A stretch of 64,000 nucleotides of DNA from Robiginitomaculum sp. (GCA_021776615.1 JAJFFO010000017.1:98424-162423); one strand, 5' to 3'; shown: positions 53,035-62,903, counted from the stretch's first letter. A program made the numbers and translations. Notes: generated from the letters alone by a model not told the origin.

Positions 53035-54656
53035 TGGGAACCTCCAGAGCTACCGGCAAAAGGAACACCGGAAAGGTCAACCATTTCGCGCTTCCACGAG
53101 ATTAAATCATCACGATTAAACTGGCTCAGATGGTCATGGCCGCAGGCCCGCGCTAACACCTGCATAAGTTCAACCGACGCATCAAAGAAATTGTGCAATT
53201 GCTTGGCCGATTGCTCAATGATCAACCGCGCTTCCAAATGCGATTTCTGCGTGGCAATCCCCACCGGGCAATTATCGGTATTGCAGGCGCGCATGGCGAT
53301 GCAGCCAATGGCCTGCATGGCCGCGTTGGAAAGCGCAATGGCGTCTGCGCCCAGCGCCAAGGCTTTTACAAAATCGTCCGCCGTGCGCAAACCGCCGGTA
53401 ATCACCAAACTCACATCTTTGGCACCGCACGCATCCAAATGCCGCCGCGCCCGCGCTAATGCCGGTATGGTTGGCACGGAAATATTGTCCCTAAAAATCA
53501 ACGGTGCCGCGCCGGTGCCGCCGCCCCGGCCATCAAGAATGATATAATCAACGCCAATTTCCAGCGCCGCATCAATATCCGCCTCAATATGTTGCGCCGA
53601 GAGTTTATAGCCAATGGGAATGCCGCCGGTACGTTCCCGAACTTGCGCGGCAAACTCCTTAATCGGCTCAATACTGTCCCAATCGGGAAAACGCGACGGC
53701 GAAATCGCGTCATCGCCGGGTTTAAGACCGCGCACTTGCGCGATTTTTGCGGTGACTTTGGCACCGGGCAAATGCCCGCCAGTGCCAGTTTTGGCCCCTT
53801 GACCGCCTTTGAAGTGAAACGCCTGAACCAGATCCAGTTTGTCCCACGAAAACCCGAACCGCGCCGAAGCCAGTTCGTAAAAATAGCGACTGTTTTCAGC
53901 CTGTTCCTCGGCCAGCATACCGCCTTCGCCAGAACAAATGCCGGTGCCTGCCAGTTCCGCGCCGCGCGCCAATGCTATTTTGGCCGACGCTGACAGTGCC
54001 CCAAAACTCATATCGGAAACGAATAAAGGGATGTCCAGTTTCAGTGGCTTTTTGGCTTTGGGGCCAATAATGACTTCCGTGCCAACCGACGCACCGTCCA
54101 ATAATGGCGGGCGGGCAAGCTGGGCAGTGATCAACTGGATATCTTCCCACAATGGCAAATCCGTTCGCGGGGCGCCCATAGCCCCCATCGCGCCATGATG
54201 CCCGGTTTTGGCGAGGCCATTGCGGGCATAGCCAAGGATTTGGGCATTATACGGTTCTTCGGGCGTGCCATGGGAGGTATCGGCGTATTGCCCCAAATAT
54301 TCATCGCGGGCAAAGGGCTGCGGGTTCACGTCATGCCATGCGGCAATTTCGTCTTCGTCAACCCAGACCTTGCCGTCTTCAATCCATGCGTTGAATTTGT
54401 GCAAGGCTTCCGAGTTCGCATACTCGCTAACCCCGGTATCAACTTTGTAATCCCAAAAATGCACGCCGCATATCAGATTGTCATTCTTGTCGACAAATCC
54501 GTCAGCCATAAGCGCCCCGCGGTGCAGGCAACGTCCGTAAAACACGCTGACATTTTCATCAAAGCGGGTAACCACCAAATCAACATTAGCGACCAAAGCG
54601 TGGCGCGGCTTGCGATCGTCTAATTCGTTCAATTCAAAAAGCGATGTTTTTGGCAT
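53031..54656 (-). CDS. Rieske domain fused to FMN-binding glutamate-synthase-type domain
   Basis: A 541-residue fusion. The N-terminal Rieske domain has Cys43, His45, Cys63 and His66 (RCLHRGALM; ICGVHFWDY). The rest is a glutamate-synthase-type TIM barrel that binds FMN: LFVSDMSFGALSASAKIALA, GEGGMLAEE, KGGQGAKTGTGG, YIILDGRGGGTGAAP and ACNTDNCPVGIATQ. Cys in that last motif may hold part of a 3Fe-4S cluster, but the third Cys of the canonical set is not obvious. There is no glutaminase domain. First gene of the operon; function unknown. Confidence 0.92.
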   Translation of the reverse strand: MPKTSLFELNELDDRKPRHALVANVDLVVTRFDENVSVFYGRCLHRGALMADGFVDKNDNLICGVHFWDYKVDTGVSEYANSEALHKFNAWIEDGKVWVDEDEIAAWHDVNPQPFARDEYLGQYADTSHGTPEEPYNAQILGYARNGLAKTGHHGAMGAMGAPRTDLPLWEDIQLITAQLARPPLLDGASVGTEVIIGPKAKKPLKLDIPLFVSDMSFGALSASAKIALARGAELAGTGICSGEGGMLAEEQAENSRYFYELASARFGFSWDKLDLVQAFHFKGGQGAKTGTGGHLPGAKVTAKIAQVRGLKPGDDAISPSRFPDWDSIEPIKEFAAQVRERTGGIPIGYKLSAQHIEADIDAALEIGVDYIILDGRGGGTGAAPLIFRDNISVPTIPALARARRHLDACGAKDVSLVITGGLRTADDFVKALALGADAIALSNAAMQAIGCIAMRACNTDNCPVGIATQKSHLEARLIIEQSAKQLHNFFDASVELMQVLARACGHDHLSQFNRDDLISWKREMVDLSGVPFAGSSGGSQ

Positions 54657-54801
54657 AATATCCTTCTGGGCTTTGAGTATTGTGGCATCCTACCGGGGTT
54701 ATGAGTTGTGACAACAACAAAAGGTTACAAACGACGGTTTTGTCTTGCCCAAATTAGCACCGCGACGTATGTCCATAAAACAAATTGTAGAAGATTGAAT
54801 C

Positions 54802-55863
54802 ATGAAAAAATCCCATTTCGCCGCGATTGTTATCGCCGTACTCGCCATTTTGTACTTTGGGGTGCGTGGCCTTTTGAGCGCCCCGCAGGACAATACGCCG
54901 ACGCAGGCCGCAAGCGCACCGCCAGAAGCGTTCAAAGTGGTGGTGCGCGAACTCACCGCCAGCACCCGGCCGGGCGTGTTGATTTTGCGTGGCCGCACCG
55001 AAGCCGCGCGCACGGTCAGTGTACGCGCCGAAACTGCTGGCGCGGTGGCCTCTGCCAATGTGCTTGAGGGCAGTATGGTCAAAAGAGGTCAGGTTTTATG
55101 CCGCCTCGGCGTGCAGGCACGTCAGGCCAATCTCGACCAGGCCAAAGCCAATCGCGAAGCCCTGAAGCTGGAATGGGAAGCCGCGCGCACGTTAGAGGAA
55201 AAAGGCCATCGCTCGGCCAATGCCACCGCATCGGCCAAGGCCGCCTATGACGCCGCTCAGGCCGGGGTTACGCAGGCGCAGGTTGAACTTTCCAACATTA
55301 ATATTCGCGCACCATTTGATGGCGTGTTTGAAAGCCGCGATGCCGAAGTTGGCGATTACCTCACCCGCGGTCAATCCTGCGGTGTGGTCGCTGAACTTGA
55401 CCCGCTTATCATTGCCGTTAACGTTTCCGAACTTGACATTGCTTCGGTGCAATTGGGCATGTCGGGGCGCGCCCTTTTGGCCTCCGGCCAGACCATGGAC
55501 GGCCAAGTACGCTATATTAACCCGGTCGCCGATGCCGCCACCCGTACCTTTCGTGTGGAAGTGCAGGCGGATAATCCGGGCGCAGATTTGCGCGCCGGTA
55601 TGACCGCCGAATTGCATCTTGAAGGCGGGGCCATCGCCGCGCAACGCATACCGGCCGACACGATGGTGCTCAATGATCAGGGCCGCCTCGGCGTGCGTGT
55701 GGTCGACGAGACTAAAAAGGTACGGTTTCATCCTGTCGACATCATTGAAGATGAAGGCGATGGCGTATGGGTAACCGGGCTTGCACAGCGCGTGCGCCTG
55801 ATTGTCGAGGGGCAGGACTTTGTCCGCGATGGCATTGACGTTGAACCTGTGAGCGAGTCATGA
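54802..55863 (+). CDS. RND efflux periplasmic adaptor (HlyD/MFP family)
   Basis: A 353-residue membrane-fusion protein. An N-terminal signal-anchor (AIVIAVLAILYFGV) precedes the lipoyl half-motifs (VSVRAETAGAVASANVLEG, GQVLCRLGVQA), a coiled-coil hairpin (AKANREALKLEWEAARTLEE) and the beta-barrel domain (INPVADAATRTFRVEV). It links the inner-membrane pump to a TolC-type channel. The stop overlaps the RND gene's start by 4 nt. No outer-membrane channel gene is adjacent; the tolC gene at 35.5 kb could serve. Confidence 0.94.
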   Translation: MKKSHFAAIVIAVLAILYFGVRGLLSAPQDNTPTQAASAPPEAFKVVVRELTASTRPGVLILRGRTEAARTVSVRAETAGAVASANVLEGSMVKRGQVLCRLGVQARQANLDQAKANREALKLEWEAARTLEEKGHRSANATASAKAAYDAAQAGVTQAQVELSNINIRAPFDGVFESRDAEVGDYLTRGQSCGVVAELDPLIIAVNVSELDIASVQLGMSGRALLASGQTMDGQVRYINPVADAATRTFRVEVQADNPGADLRAGMTAELHLEGGAIAAQRIPADTMVLNDQGRLGVRVVDETKKVRFHPVDIIEDEGDGVWVTGLAQRVRLIVEGQDFVRDGIDVEPVSES

Positions 55864-58800
55864 ATAAAATCGTTTCCGCTGCCATCGACAGGTGGCGTAC
55901 GAGTTTATTAATATTGTTTACTGGCCTGTTTGCCGGGCTGACTTCCTACATTACCTTGCCAAAAGAATCCGATCCGAACATTCCGGTACCGTTTATTTAT
56001 GTCGGCGTACCCTTGGAAGGCGCATCGCCCGAGGACGCCGAACGGTTGGTAGTACGGCCGTTGGAGACCGAATTACGGTCTTTATCCGGCGTTAAAGAGT
56101 TAAATTGTTCTGCCGAAGTCGGCATTGGCTACTGCGTCACCGAGTTTGAAGTAAATTTCGACCAAAATCAGGCGCTGATTGATGTGCGCGACAAGGTCGA
56201 TAATGCACGCCGCCGCTTTCCCGCCGAAGTCGACGAATGGGTGGTGCAGGAGTTCAACCAAAGCCTGCAACCGGTATTGGCCATTACCCTATATGGTGAC
56301 GCGCCGGAACGTACCATTTACGCGCTGGCCAAAGAGTTGGAACGCGAATTGGAGGCCTACCAATCCGTCCTCAGCGCCGACCTTTCTGGTTCGCGTGAAG
56401 AGGTGTTGGAGATTGAAATCGACCCGTCGCGGCTTGAAGGCTATGACATTACCTATGAAGAAATTCTGGCCGCCGTATCGGGCAATAATGCGCTGATAAC
56501 TGCCGGCAATCTCGACACCGGAACCGGGCGTTTTCAGGTCAAAGTGCCGGGGTTGATTGAAAATGCCGAAGACCTTCTCAACCTGCCGGTGCGCGCCCGC
56601 GAAGACCGGGTGGTGCGCCTGCGCGATGTCTCCACCGTAAAACGCACCTTTAAAAATGCCGACAGCTTCGCCCGTTATGACGGCCAGCCGGCCATCGCCT
56701 TGCAAGTGGTCAAACGTCTTGGCTCGAACCTGATTGAAACCACCGAAGCGGCGCGGCGCATTACCAACCGGATCAGCAAGGATTGGCCGCAAAGTGTGCA
56801 TGTGGCCTACAGCCTCGACCAATCAACCAATATTCGCGATTCCATGGCGCAGCTCATCGCCTCGGTAACCACGGCAATTTTGCTGGTGATGATTTTGGTG
56901 GTCGCCGCCCTTGGCTTGCGCTCCGGCTTGTTGGTGGGCTTTGCCATTCCCAGCAGCTTTTTGCTGACCTTTTTCCTCATCGGCCTTGTCGGCATGAGTA
57001 TCAATTTCATGGTGCTGTTCGGCCTGGTGCTAGCCGTTGGCATGTTGGTCGATGGCGCCATTGTTATTGTTGAATATGCCGATCGCAAAATGGCCGAAGG
57101 CATGGACCGGGTAAATGCCTATAAAATGGCTGGGGAGCGGATGTTTTGGCCGGTGGTCTCATCGACCGCGACCACGTTGGCAGCGTTCGTGCCGTTCTTG
57201 TTCTGGGACAGCATTGCTGGCAAATATATGAGCTTTCTGCCCAAGACCTTGATTTTGGTGCTGTTGGCATCATTAGCCATGGCGCTGTTATTCCTGCCCG
57301 CTATTGGCTCGCTAATTGGCAAGCGCCCGGACGATGCCGACGACCAGATTGGGCAAGTCAGCGCCGGTGCTGGCGACCCCAAAGCCCTGCCGGGCTTTAC
57401 CGGGCTTTATGCGCGCTTTATTGCCCGCATGGTCAAGCATCCGATCATGGTGGCCATGGTGGCCGTTTTTATTGTGGTCAGCGTATTCTCGTGGTTTATC
57501 GCCACCCCGCACAAGGTTGAATTTTTCCTCTCCACCGAGCCGGAGCAGGTGTTTGTTTATGTGCGCGCTCGGGGCAATTTATCGCCCAGCGAACAAGACG
57601 CTCTGGGGGCGATTGTCTCCAAACGCATTGAGGGCATTGAGGGCATTTCCTCCATCTATATGACCACGGGCACCGGCCGTTCTTTGGGTGGTTCCAACAC
57701 CGCGCCGCCAGAAGACACGGCGGTTACTTTGTTTGTCGATTTTTATCCGTTTGGCTTTCGCCCTGATGGCCGCGAGATAAAAGCGCAAATTGCGGAACGA
57801 GTGCGCGACGTGCCCGGCGTGATTACCGAAGTACGCGAATTGCAGGGCGGGCCGCCGGTGGGCAAAGACATTCAGGTCGAATTGTCCGGCGTCAATAGCA
57901 ACGCCCTGGAAAGCACCGCTCGAAAGATACGCGAACATTTCATTGCGCTGGGCAGCATGCACGATATTGAAGACACCTTGCCTTTGCCCGGCGTTGAATG
58001 GCAGTTGGACGTTGACCGCGAGCAGGCAGGCCGCTTCCAGGTCGACATCACCCGCATTGGCGCGGCGGTGCAACTGATTACCAATGGCATTTTGGTGGGC
58101 CGTTATCGCCCCGATGATTCCGATGAGGAATTGGACATTCGCCTGCGCTTTACGCCGCAAGCCCGCGATATCAGCCAGCTTGACCAATTGCGCGTTACCA
58201 CACCCAATGGACCAATACCGATCTCCAATTTTGTCACCCGCACGGCCAGCCCCCGTATTGATAAAATCTCGCGCCGCGATGGCCTGCGGATCATTGAAGT
58301 GCGCGCCAACGCCCTGCCCGGCTTTGCCTCCAACCAATTGATTGCCGAGGTCAAGGAATGGCTGGAGACTGCCGACCTGCCAAGCGGCGTGAAGGTGAGC
58401 TTTAGGGGCGCTGACGAAGATACCGCCGATGCGTCGAACTTTTTCCTGGGCGCCATGGGCGCGGCCCTGTTCATCATGGCGGTGATATTATTGATGCAGT
58501 TTAATAATATCTGGCACGTATTTTTGACCCTGCAGGCGGTGGTGTTGTCGATTGTCGGCGTGTTCATCGGCATTCAACTCAATGCCCCGCTGGATTATAT
58601 CAGCGTGCTGATGGTCGGCACTGGCGTGGTAGCGCTGGCCGGGATTGTGGTCAACAACAATATTGTGCTGATTGATACCTATCACCACATGCGCGAATTG
58701 GGCTTCGCGCCCGATGACGCGGTGGTGCGCACCGCCGCCCAGCGTTTGCGCCCGGTATTATTGACCACCATCACCACGGTTTTAGGCTTGCTGCCTATGG

Positions 58801-59045
58801 TGTTCATGATTAATGCCAATTTCCTCAAAGGCGAGATTACCATTGGCGGGCCATCTGCCGAATGGTGGGTGCCCTTGGCCGCCACCGTGGTTTGGGGCCT
58901 TAGCTTCGCTACGCTTCTAACGCTGATCCTGACCCCGGTGCTGCTGGGCGCGCCATCGCGGGTACGGGCCGGAATTCGCAATGTTCGCAACTTCATTGGA
59001 TCGCGTTTGGCACCAAAGCACCCGCCCAAACACCCCGCTGAATGA
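55860..59045 (+). CDS. RND-family efflux transporter permease
   Basis: A 1061-residue inner-membrane proton-driven pump of the hydrophobe/amphiphile efflux (AcrB-like) type. Features are TM1 (TSLLILFTGLFAGLTSYITL), two large periplasmic loops, the proton-relay Asp in LVLAVGMLVDGAIVIVEYA, and a second half with repeated topology (DYISVLMVGTGVVALAGIVV). The exported compounds cannot be deduced. It is coupled to the adaptor gene. A convergent ABC permease gene ends 10 bp downstream. Confidence 0.97.
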   Translation: MNKIVSAAIDRWRTSLLILFTGLFAGLTSYITLPKESDPNIPVPFIYVGVPLEGASPEDAERLVVRPLETELRSLSGVKELNCSAEVGIGYCVTEFEVNFDQNQALIDVRDKVDNARRRFPAEVDEWVVQEFNQSLQPVLAITLYGDAPERTIYALAKELERELEAYQSVLSADLSGSREEVLEIEIDPSRLEGYDITYEEILAAVSGNNALITAGNLDTGTGRFQVKVPGLIENAEDLLNLPVRAREDRVVRLRDVSTVKRTFKNADSFARYDGQPAIALQVVKRLGSNLIETTEAARRITNRISKDWPQSVHVAYSLDQSTNIRDSMAQLIASVTTAILLVMILVVAALGLRSGLLVGFAIPSSFLLTFFLIGLVGMSINFMVLFGLVLAVGMLVDGAIVIVEYADRKMAEGMDRVNAYKMAGERMFWPVVSSTATTLAAFVPFLFWDSIAGKYMSFLPKTLILVLLASLAMALLFLPAIGSLIGKRPDDADDQIGQVSAGAGDPKALPGFTGLYARFIARMVKHPIMVAMVAVFIVVSVFSWFIATPHKVEFFLSTEPEQVFVYVRARGNLSPSEQDALGAIVSKRIEGIEGISSIYMTTGTGRSLGGSNTAPPEDTAVTLFVDFYPFGFRPDGREIKAQIAERVRDVPGVITEVRELQGGPPVGKDIQVELSGVNSNALESTARKIREHFIALGSMHDIEDTLPLPGVEWQLDVDREQAGRFQVDITRIGAAVQLITNGILVGRYRPDDSDEELDIRLRFTPQARDISQLDQLRVTTPNGPIPISNFVTRTASPRIDKISRRDGLRIIEVRANALPGFASNQLIAEVKEWLETADLPSGVKVSFRGADEDTADASNFFLGAMGAALFIMAVILLMQFNNIWHVFLTLQAVVLSIVGVFIGIQLNAPLDYISVLMVGTGVVALAGIVVNNNIVLIDTYHHMRELGFAPDDAVVRTAAQRLRPVLLTTITTVLGLLPMVFMINANFLKGEITIGGPSAEWWVPLAATVVWGLSFATLLTLILTPVLLGAPSRVRAGIRNVRNFIGSRLAPKHPPKHPAE

Positions 59046-59055
59046 AGGTTATTCC

Positions 59056-59793
59056 TTATCGATACCTTGTGCTTTCATCGCGCTGCCACAACATTACCGC
59101 CAACAGCGTGAACACACCGGTATAGAGTAATAGCCCGATGACGCTTTCGCGTGGCAAAGGCCTCTCCCCCATCACCGCCCAGGCCAGTTCGCCCAATTGC
59201 CGTGTCGGGGTGTAGGGCGAGATCATGGCGACCGGACCCGGAAGGCTGTTTGGCGGCACCCACAATCCGCCAAAGAATGAAAGTGGCAGATAGAGCAAGT
59301 TGGCGATGGGCACGGCAGCGCGCGCCGGAAACGCGTAGCCAAGCGTCACGCCCATCACAATAAACGGCACACTGCCGAGCAATAGCACCGCTAATAGCTG
59401 CAACATTTGCAACAGATTCACCTCAATCTTTGTCGCCATCAACATCAAGCTCCACAGCAGGCCAAGCGCCAGCATAATGAAGAAAAACGCGGAAACCGAT
59501 TGCCCGATAATCGGGTACAAAGGCGATGCTGGCAGGGTGCGGGCATATTGCTGCCACCGGTCCTCACGGGCTTGCGCGACAGAAATGCCAAATTGGAAAA
59601 ACGCAATGCCGATTATCGCAAAGGCACTCCACGACCCCATCATTAGCGGGGCAAATTCTGGAAATTCCTGTGAAGGTTGCAGGCCAAAAAATGAAAACAA
59701 CAGAGACGGAAATAAGACCAGCGGTATCCAATAGGCCGGGGTGCGGATTAACGGCACAAGCGTGGCGCGGATATAGGCGTTTATGATACGCAT
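59056..59793 (-). CDS. ABC-2 type transporter permease
   Basis: A 245-residue membrane protein with about six transmembrane segments (WIPLVLFPSLLFSFFGL, FAIIGIAFFQFGISVAQ, FIVMGVTLGYAFPARA, VIGLLLYTGVFTLLAVML). It is the permease partner of the ATPase, with which it shares one base (TAATG). ABC-2 exporters move drugs, lipids or sodium out of the cell; substrate unknown. Confidence 0.92.
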   Translation of the reverse strand: MRIINAYIRATLVPLIRTPAYWIPLVLFPSLLFSFFGLQPSQEFPEFAPLMMGSWSAFAIIGIAFFQFGISVAQAREDRWQQYARTLPASPLYPIIGQSVSAFFFIMLALGLLWSLMLMATKIEVNLLQMLQLLAVLLLGSVPFIVMGVTLGYAFPARAAVPIANLLYLPLSFFGGLWVPPNSLPGPVAMISPYTPTRQLGELAWAVMGERPLPRESVIGLLLYTGVFTLLAVMLWQRDESTRYR

Positions 59794-60659
59794 TAGCGTT
59801 CCTCCAGCAGCGTGGTTATGGCCATTTCCAGCGACGCGGACAGCACTTCCAAATCCGAAAATTTAGCACCTGAATTGACCAGTTCGCGCACGCCATCATC
59901 GGCATTTTGCGCCAAAAATGTGTGCAGATCGCCATCGGTTTTATGCCAATGCGCCTCGTTCAGTTTGGGCGCTTGCTCCGCCCGAAAACGGATAATCCGC
60001 GCGGGCACCAGTTTTTTAATATCGGCCACACTGCCTTGTTTGATAATGCGGCCCTTATTGATCAAGATGATGCGATCCGCCAACGCCTCCGCTTCTTCCA
60101 GATAATGCGTGGTCAGAAGGACGCTGCCGCCATTCTTGCGATATTTTTTGAAATAGGACCAAAGTCCGGCCCGCGCACTGGTATCAAGGCCGGTGGTCGG
60201 CTCGTCCAAAAACACCATTTCCGGCTGACCGATAAATGCCATGGCCACCGCCAATTGGCGCATTTGACCGCCGCTCATTTGCAGCGCCAGCTTGTCGGCA
60301 AGCGGCCCAAGGTTAAACGCCTCAATCAACGCCTTCTCGCTCACCGCATTGGGGAAGTGCGCGCGGGAAAAGCGGATCAGCTCTTTGACCTTCATGCCAT
60401 GGGGAAAGCTGGCATCTTGCGGCGTTACGCCAATGCGGCTTTTGCCCTCATTGCGGTGCGGCGAAGCCCCAAACAATAAAGCCTTGCCTTTTTGTGGCCG
60501 CCGCAGGCCCAGCAGGATATTGATAGCGGTGGATTTACCCGCCCCATTGGGGCCAAGCACCGCCACCGTCTCGCCCGCCTCTATGGCCAGGCTCACGCCG
60601 TCCAGCGCCGCCACTTTGCCAAAAGATTTTGATACATTTTGTAATGCCGCCAGCGCCAT
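59793..60659 (-). CDS. ABC transporter ATP-binding protein
   Basis: A 288-residue ATPase with Walker A GPNGAGKSTAINI, the signature LQMSGGQMRQLAVAMA, Walker B VFLDEPTTGLD and a downstream H-loop (LLTTHYLEEAEALAD). It is the energising half of the ABC-2 exporter with the overlapping permease. The C-terminal extension after the LVPARIIRFRAE region is typical of NatA-like drug-export ATPases. Confidence 0.96.
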   Translation of the reverse strand: MALAALQNVSKSFGKVAALDGVSLAIEAGETVAVLGPNGAGKSTAINILLGLRRPQKGKALLFGASPHRNEGKSRIGVTPQDASFPHGMKVKELIRFSRAHFPNAVSEKALIEAFNLGPLADKLALQMSGGQMRQLAVAMAFIGQPEMVFLDEPTTGLDTSARAGLWSYFKKYRKNGGSVLLTTHYLEEAEALADRIILINKGRIIKQGSVADIKKLVPARIIRFRAEQAPKLNEAHWHKTDGDLHTFLAQNADDGVRELVNSGAKFSDLEVLSASLEMAITTLLEER

Positions 60660-61295
60660 AAGCTACGTCCCCTTTTGAGTCATACAAAGAACTTTGTAAT
60701 TCAAAGTATACGAGAATGGCGCGAAAAGCAAGAGGTGGCATGATGGCGGGGGTTGGTAAGGAAAGGGATGAAGCGTTTGGGGTGCCCGCCCTCGTCGCCC
60801 AAACGGCGGGCGTAGCCACGCCTTTGGGGGACGAGACGTTGAGAGACCGAAGGGTCCATGTCGAAAAGCCAAGGGTGCTAACCATCTCTATGGGGCCGCC
60901 GATTAAGGCTACGGGCGACAAAAAAAGACAAGGCCGTCATTCCGGCGAAGGCCGGAATCCACTCTTTTTTTTCGAGCGACAAGCGAATGAAGATGGACCC
61001 CGGTCTGCACCGGGGTGACGGCCTTACTTTGTCATTCCGCCCCTCGCATTACCTCCCCGTGTCATACCGGCGGAAGCCGGTATCCACTCTTTCTTTTCGC
61101 ATATTCGAGGCAAGGGAAGAGGCACCAGTTGGGGCCAGCGCCCTTAATAAGGACCGGCTAGCGATACCGTTAGCTCTATCGACCCCCTCCGCGTCGCCCG
61201 GAAACATAAGAAAAGGCAGCGGTGAAGAGGTCGCGACCATAACACTTGATTGAAAACATGAGTATTGATAGATTTAAATTTATTTGGAGATAGAT
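60660..61295. repeat. 636-bp gap rich in palindromic extragenic repeats
   Basis: No convincing protein gene. From 60936 to 61090 there are three repeats: GTCATTCCGGCGAAGGCCGG, GGACCCCGGTCTGCACCGGG, and GTCATACCGGCGGAAGCCGG. The last 60 bases, from about 61240, are AT-rich and hold the upstream region of the DUF5343-like gene. Confidence 0.8.
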
Positions 61296-61964
61296 ATGTC
61301 AAAAAGTCATCCATATATTTCTGGCCCAAACAACATATCAAAAATGATAAATCATCTACGAAAAGCATTTCCCGCAACAGTAAATGCCGACACCATAAAA
61401 AAACTCGGCTTAGCGCCTCAAAACGAAAGTTACTTGATTAACGCGCTACATTTTGTGGGCATCATTGACGAAAATGGTACGAAAACGGGGGAGGCAAAAT
61501 CAGTATTTTCATCACACATAGACGAAGATTTCCACTCAGGGTTTAGTCAATTAGTTAAGATTGCTTATTCAGATTTATTTGAACTTCATGGGGACTCTGC
61601 TTGGACTTTGAGTAAAGATAGATTAATTGGTTTTTTTCGACAATCTGATGAAACGAGTGCTACAATTGGATCTAGACAGGCATCAACATTTCAAGTGTTC
61701 GCAGCAATGTCTGGCTACGGAGCATTGCCAAGCGCTCGGGCGGGCATTGCAATGCCAAAACCAAGAGCAAAACCTGACTCAAACAAAAATAAGGCCAGCG
61801 CAAGTAATGCGGGAGGGGGGAAATCCAAACAACGCGCTATGGTCGACAATGGTGATTTTTCATTAACCGTACGCGTGGAAATAAATCTCCCGTCCGACGG
61901 CTCTAAAGAAACATATGATTCCATATTCAAAAGCATCAAAGAAAATTTGTTGAATGGTAATTGA
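61296..61964 (+). CDS. DUF5343-like protein of an accessory gene pair
   Basis: A 222-residue protein starting at ATG 61296 (GGAG upstream). The N-terminal half (ISKMINHLRKAFPATVNADT, SYLINALHFVGIIDENG) resembles DUF5343, a winged-helix-like family of unknown function. A Lys/Ala/Ser-rich linker (residues about 155–185) leads to a short C-terminal domain (SLTVRVEINLPSDGS). The stop overlaps the next gene by 11 nt. The A+T content is visibly higher than in flanking operons, suggesting horizontal acquisition. Confidence 0.82.
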   Translation: MSKSHPYISGPNNISKMINHLRKAFPATVNADTIKKLGLAPQNESYLINALHFVGIIDENGTKTGEAKSVFSSHIDEDFHSGFSQLVKIAYSDLFELHGDSAWTLSKDRLIGFFRQSDETSATIGSRQASTFQVFAAMSGYGALPSARAGIAMPKPRAKPDSNKNKASASNAGGGKSKQRAMVDNGDFSLTVRVEINLPSDGSKETYDSIFKSIKENLLNGN

Positions 61965-62454
61965 TCTTAAAATTTTTGAAGATATCGTTCGAGTAGCTAA
62001 ACACTACACCGATATTTCGAGTGAATCATCTGCCGAAACAGTCAATTTGCACCCTTTTGACGAAAGGAATATTCACCCAGAAATAAGCAAGGTATCCATT
62101 AGTTTATTTGACGATGGGCATTTTTCTCAAGCCACATTTGAGGCTTTTAAATACATTGATAAAGAGGTTTTGCAACTTGCGGGAATTAACAAAACTGGTG
62201 TTGCCCTTATGATGGCAGCTTTTAATGAGAATAATCCGAAAATTCAACTTAACAATCTATCTACTCAAAGCGAAAAGGACGAACAAAAGGGATTTTCATT
62301 TCTTTTTTCTGGCGGAGTCGCGGCAATACGAAATCCGAGAGGGCACGAAGTAGGGAATATCGATACTGTAGAACAGTGTTTGGATCACCTTAGCTTGGCA
62401 TCATTTCTTGTGAGAAGGATAAAAGGTAGAGTTTTCTCTCAGCAGCCGGGCTGA
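61954..62454 (+). CDS. TIGR02391-family protein (Ymh type)
   Basis: A 166-residue protein matching the TIGR02391/Hypoth_Ymh family: NLHPFDERNIHPEISKVS, a FDDGHFSQATFEAFKYIDKE block, LMMAAFNENNPKI, and the late GFSFLFSGGVAAIRNPRGHE. Members occur in mobile or accessory loci, and their function is not established. It is translationally coupled to the DUF5343-like gene, so the two proteins probably act together. A repeat (62461–62490) follows directly. Confidence 0.88.
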   Translation: MVIDLKIFEDIVRVAKHYTDISSESSAETVNLHPFDERNIHPEISKVSISLFDDGHFSQATFEAFKYIDKEVLQLAGINKTGVALMMAAFNENNPKIQLNNLSTQSEKDEQKGFSFLFSGGVAAIRNPRGHEVGNIDTVEQCLDHLSLASFLVRRIKGRVFSQQPG

Positions 62455-62460
62455 GTAAAG

Positions 62461-62490
62461 ATGGACCCAGGTCTACACCGGGGTGACGTG
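62461..62490. repeat. Palindromic extragenic repeat after the TIGR02391 gene
   Basis: Reads ATGGACCCAGGTCTACACCG then GGGTGACG. One strand belongs to the dispersed family at 60936–61090 and 62904–63028. It begins 6 bp after the stop codon, as if inserted there. Confidence 0.75.
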
Positions 62491-62558
62491 TAGAGTGGGA
62501 GGCTCGGATTACGTATCGTCAGAATGGCTGTGGCTAAGCGGGAGCGGGCACCACACCA

Positions 62559-62852
62559 TTAATTACAAATTTCGTCATAGAGGTCTCGCCAATCAGGATT
62601 GACGCTCTCAATGCGTTTAACCTTCCAGCTTCGCTGCCATTCTTTCATACGTTTTTCACGTGTGATGGCCGCTTCCATGGTCTCGAACTGTTCATAAAAC
62701 ACCAGTGTTTTAATGCCGTATTTTTTGGTGAACCCGTCTGCCACACCCTCTTTGTGCTCCCACACCCGCTTGGGCAAGTTACTGGTCACACCAATATACA
62801 AAGTGCCATTTGGCTTACTCGCCATTATGTAAACGCAGGGATGTCTTTCCAT
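62559..62852 (-). CDS. GIY-YIG nuclease-domain protein
   Basis: A 97-residue single-domain protein with the GIY-YIG fold: YIMASKPNGTLYIGVTSNL (both motif halves), catalytic Arg in VWEHKEG-type region and the Glu in EQFETMEAAITREKRMKEW. Such short proteins are frequent in alphaproteobacteria, and their biological role is uncertain (DNA repair or mobile-element-like). The ATG at 62852 is chosen because the conserved fold begins there; the open frame extends to 62918. Palindromic repeats flank the gene on both sides. Confidence 0.92.
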   Translation of the reverse strand: MERHPCVYIMASKPNGTLYIGVTSNLPKRVWEHKEGVADGFTKKYGIKTLVFYEQFETMEAAITREKRMKEWQRSWKVKRIESVNPDWRDLYDEICN

Positions 62853-62903
62853 ACCGCCACTTACCACAAACCAATGTTCCGGCCTACGCTTTTGCGTTAT
62901 TCC

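Noticed and set aside
60716..61018. 100-residue plus-strand ORF with RHSGEGRNP
   Set aside because: It crosses the palindromic repeats and shows only their translation.
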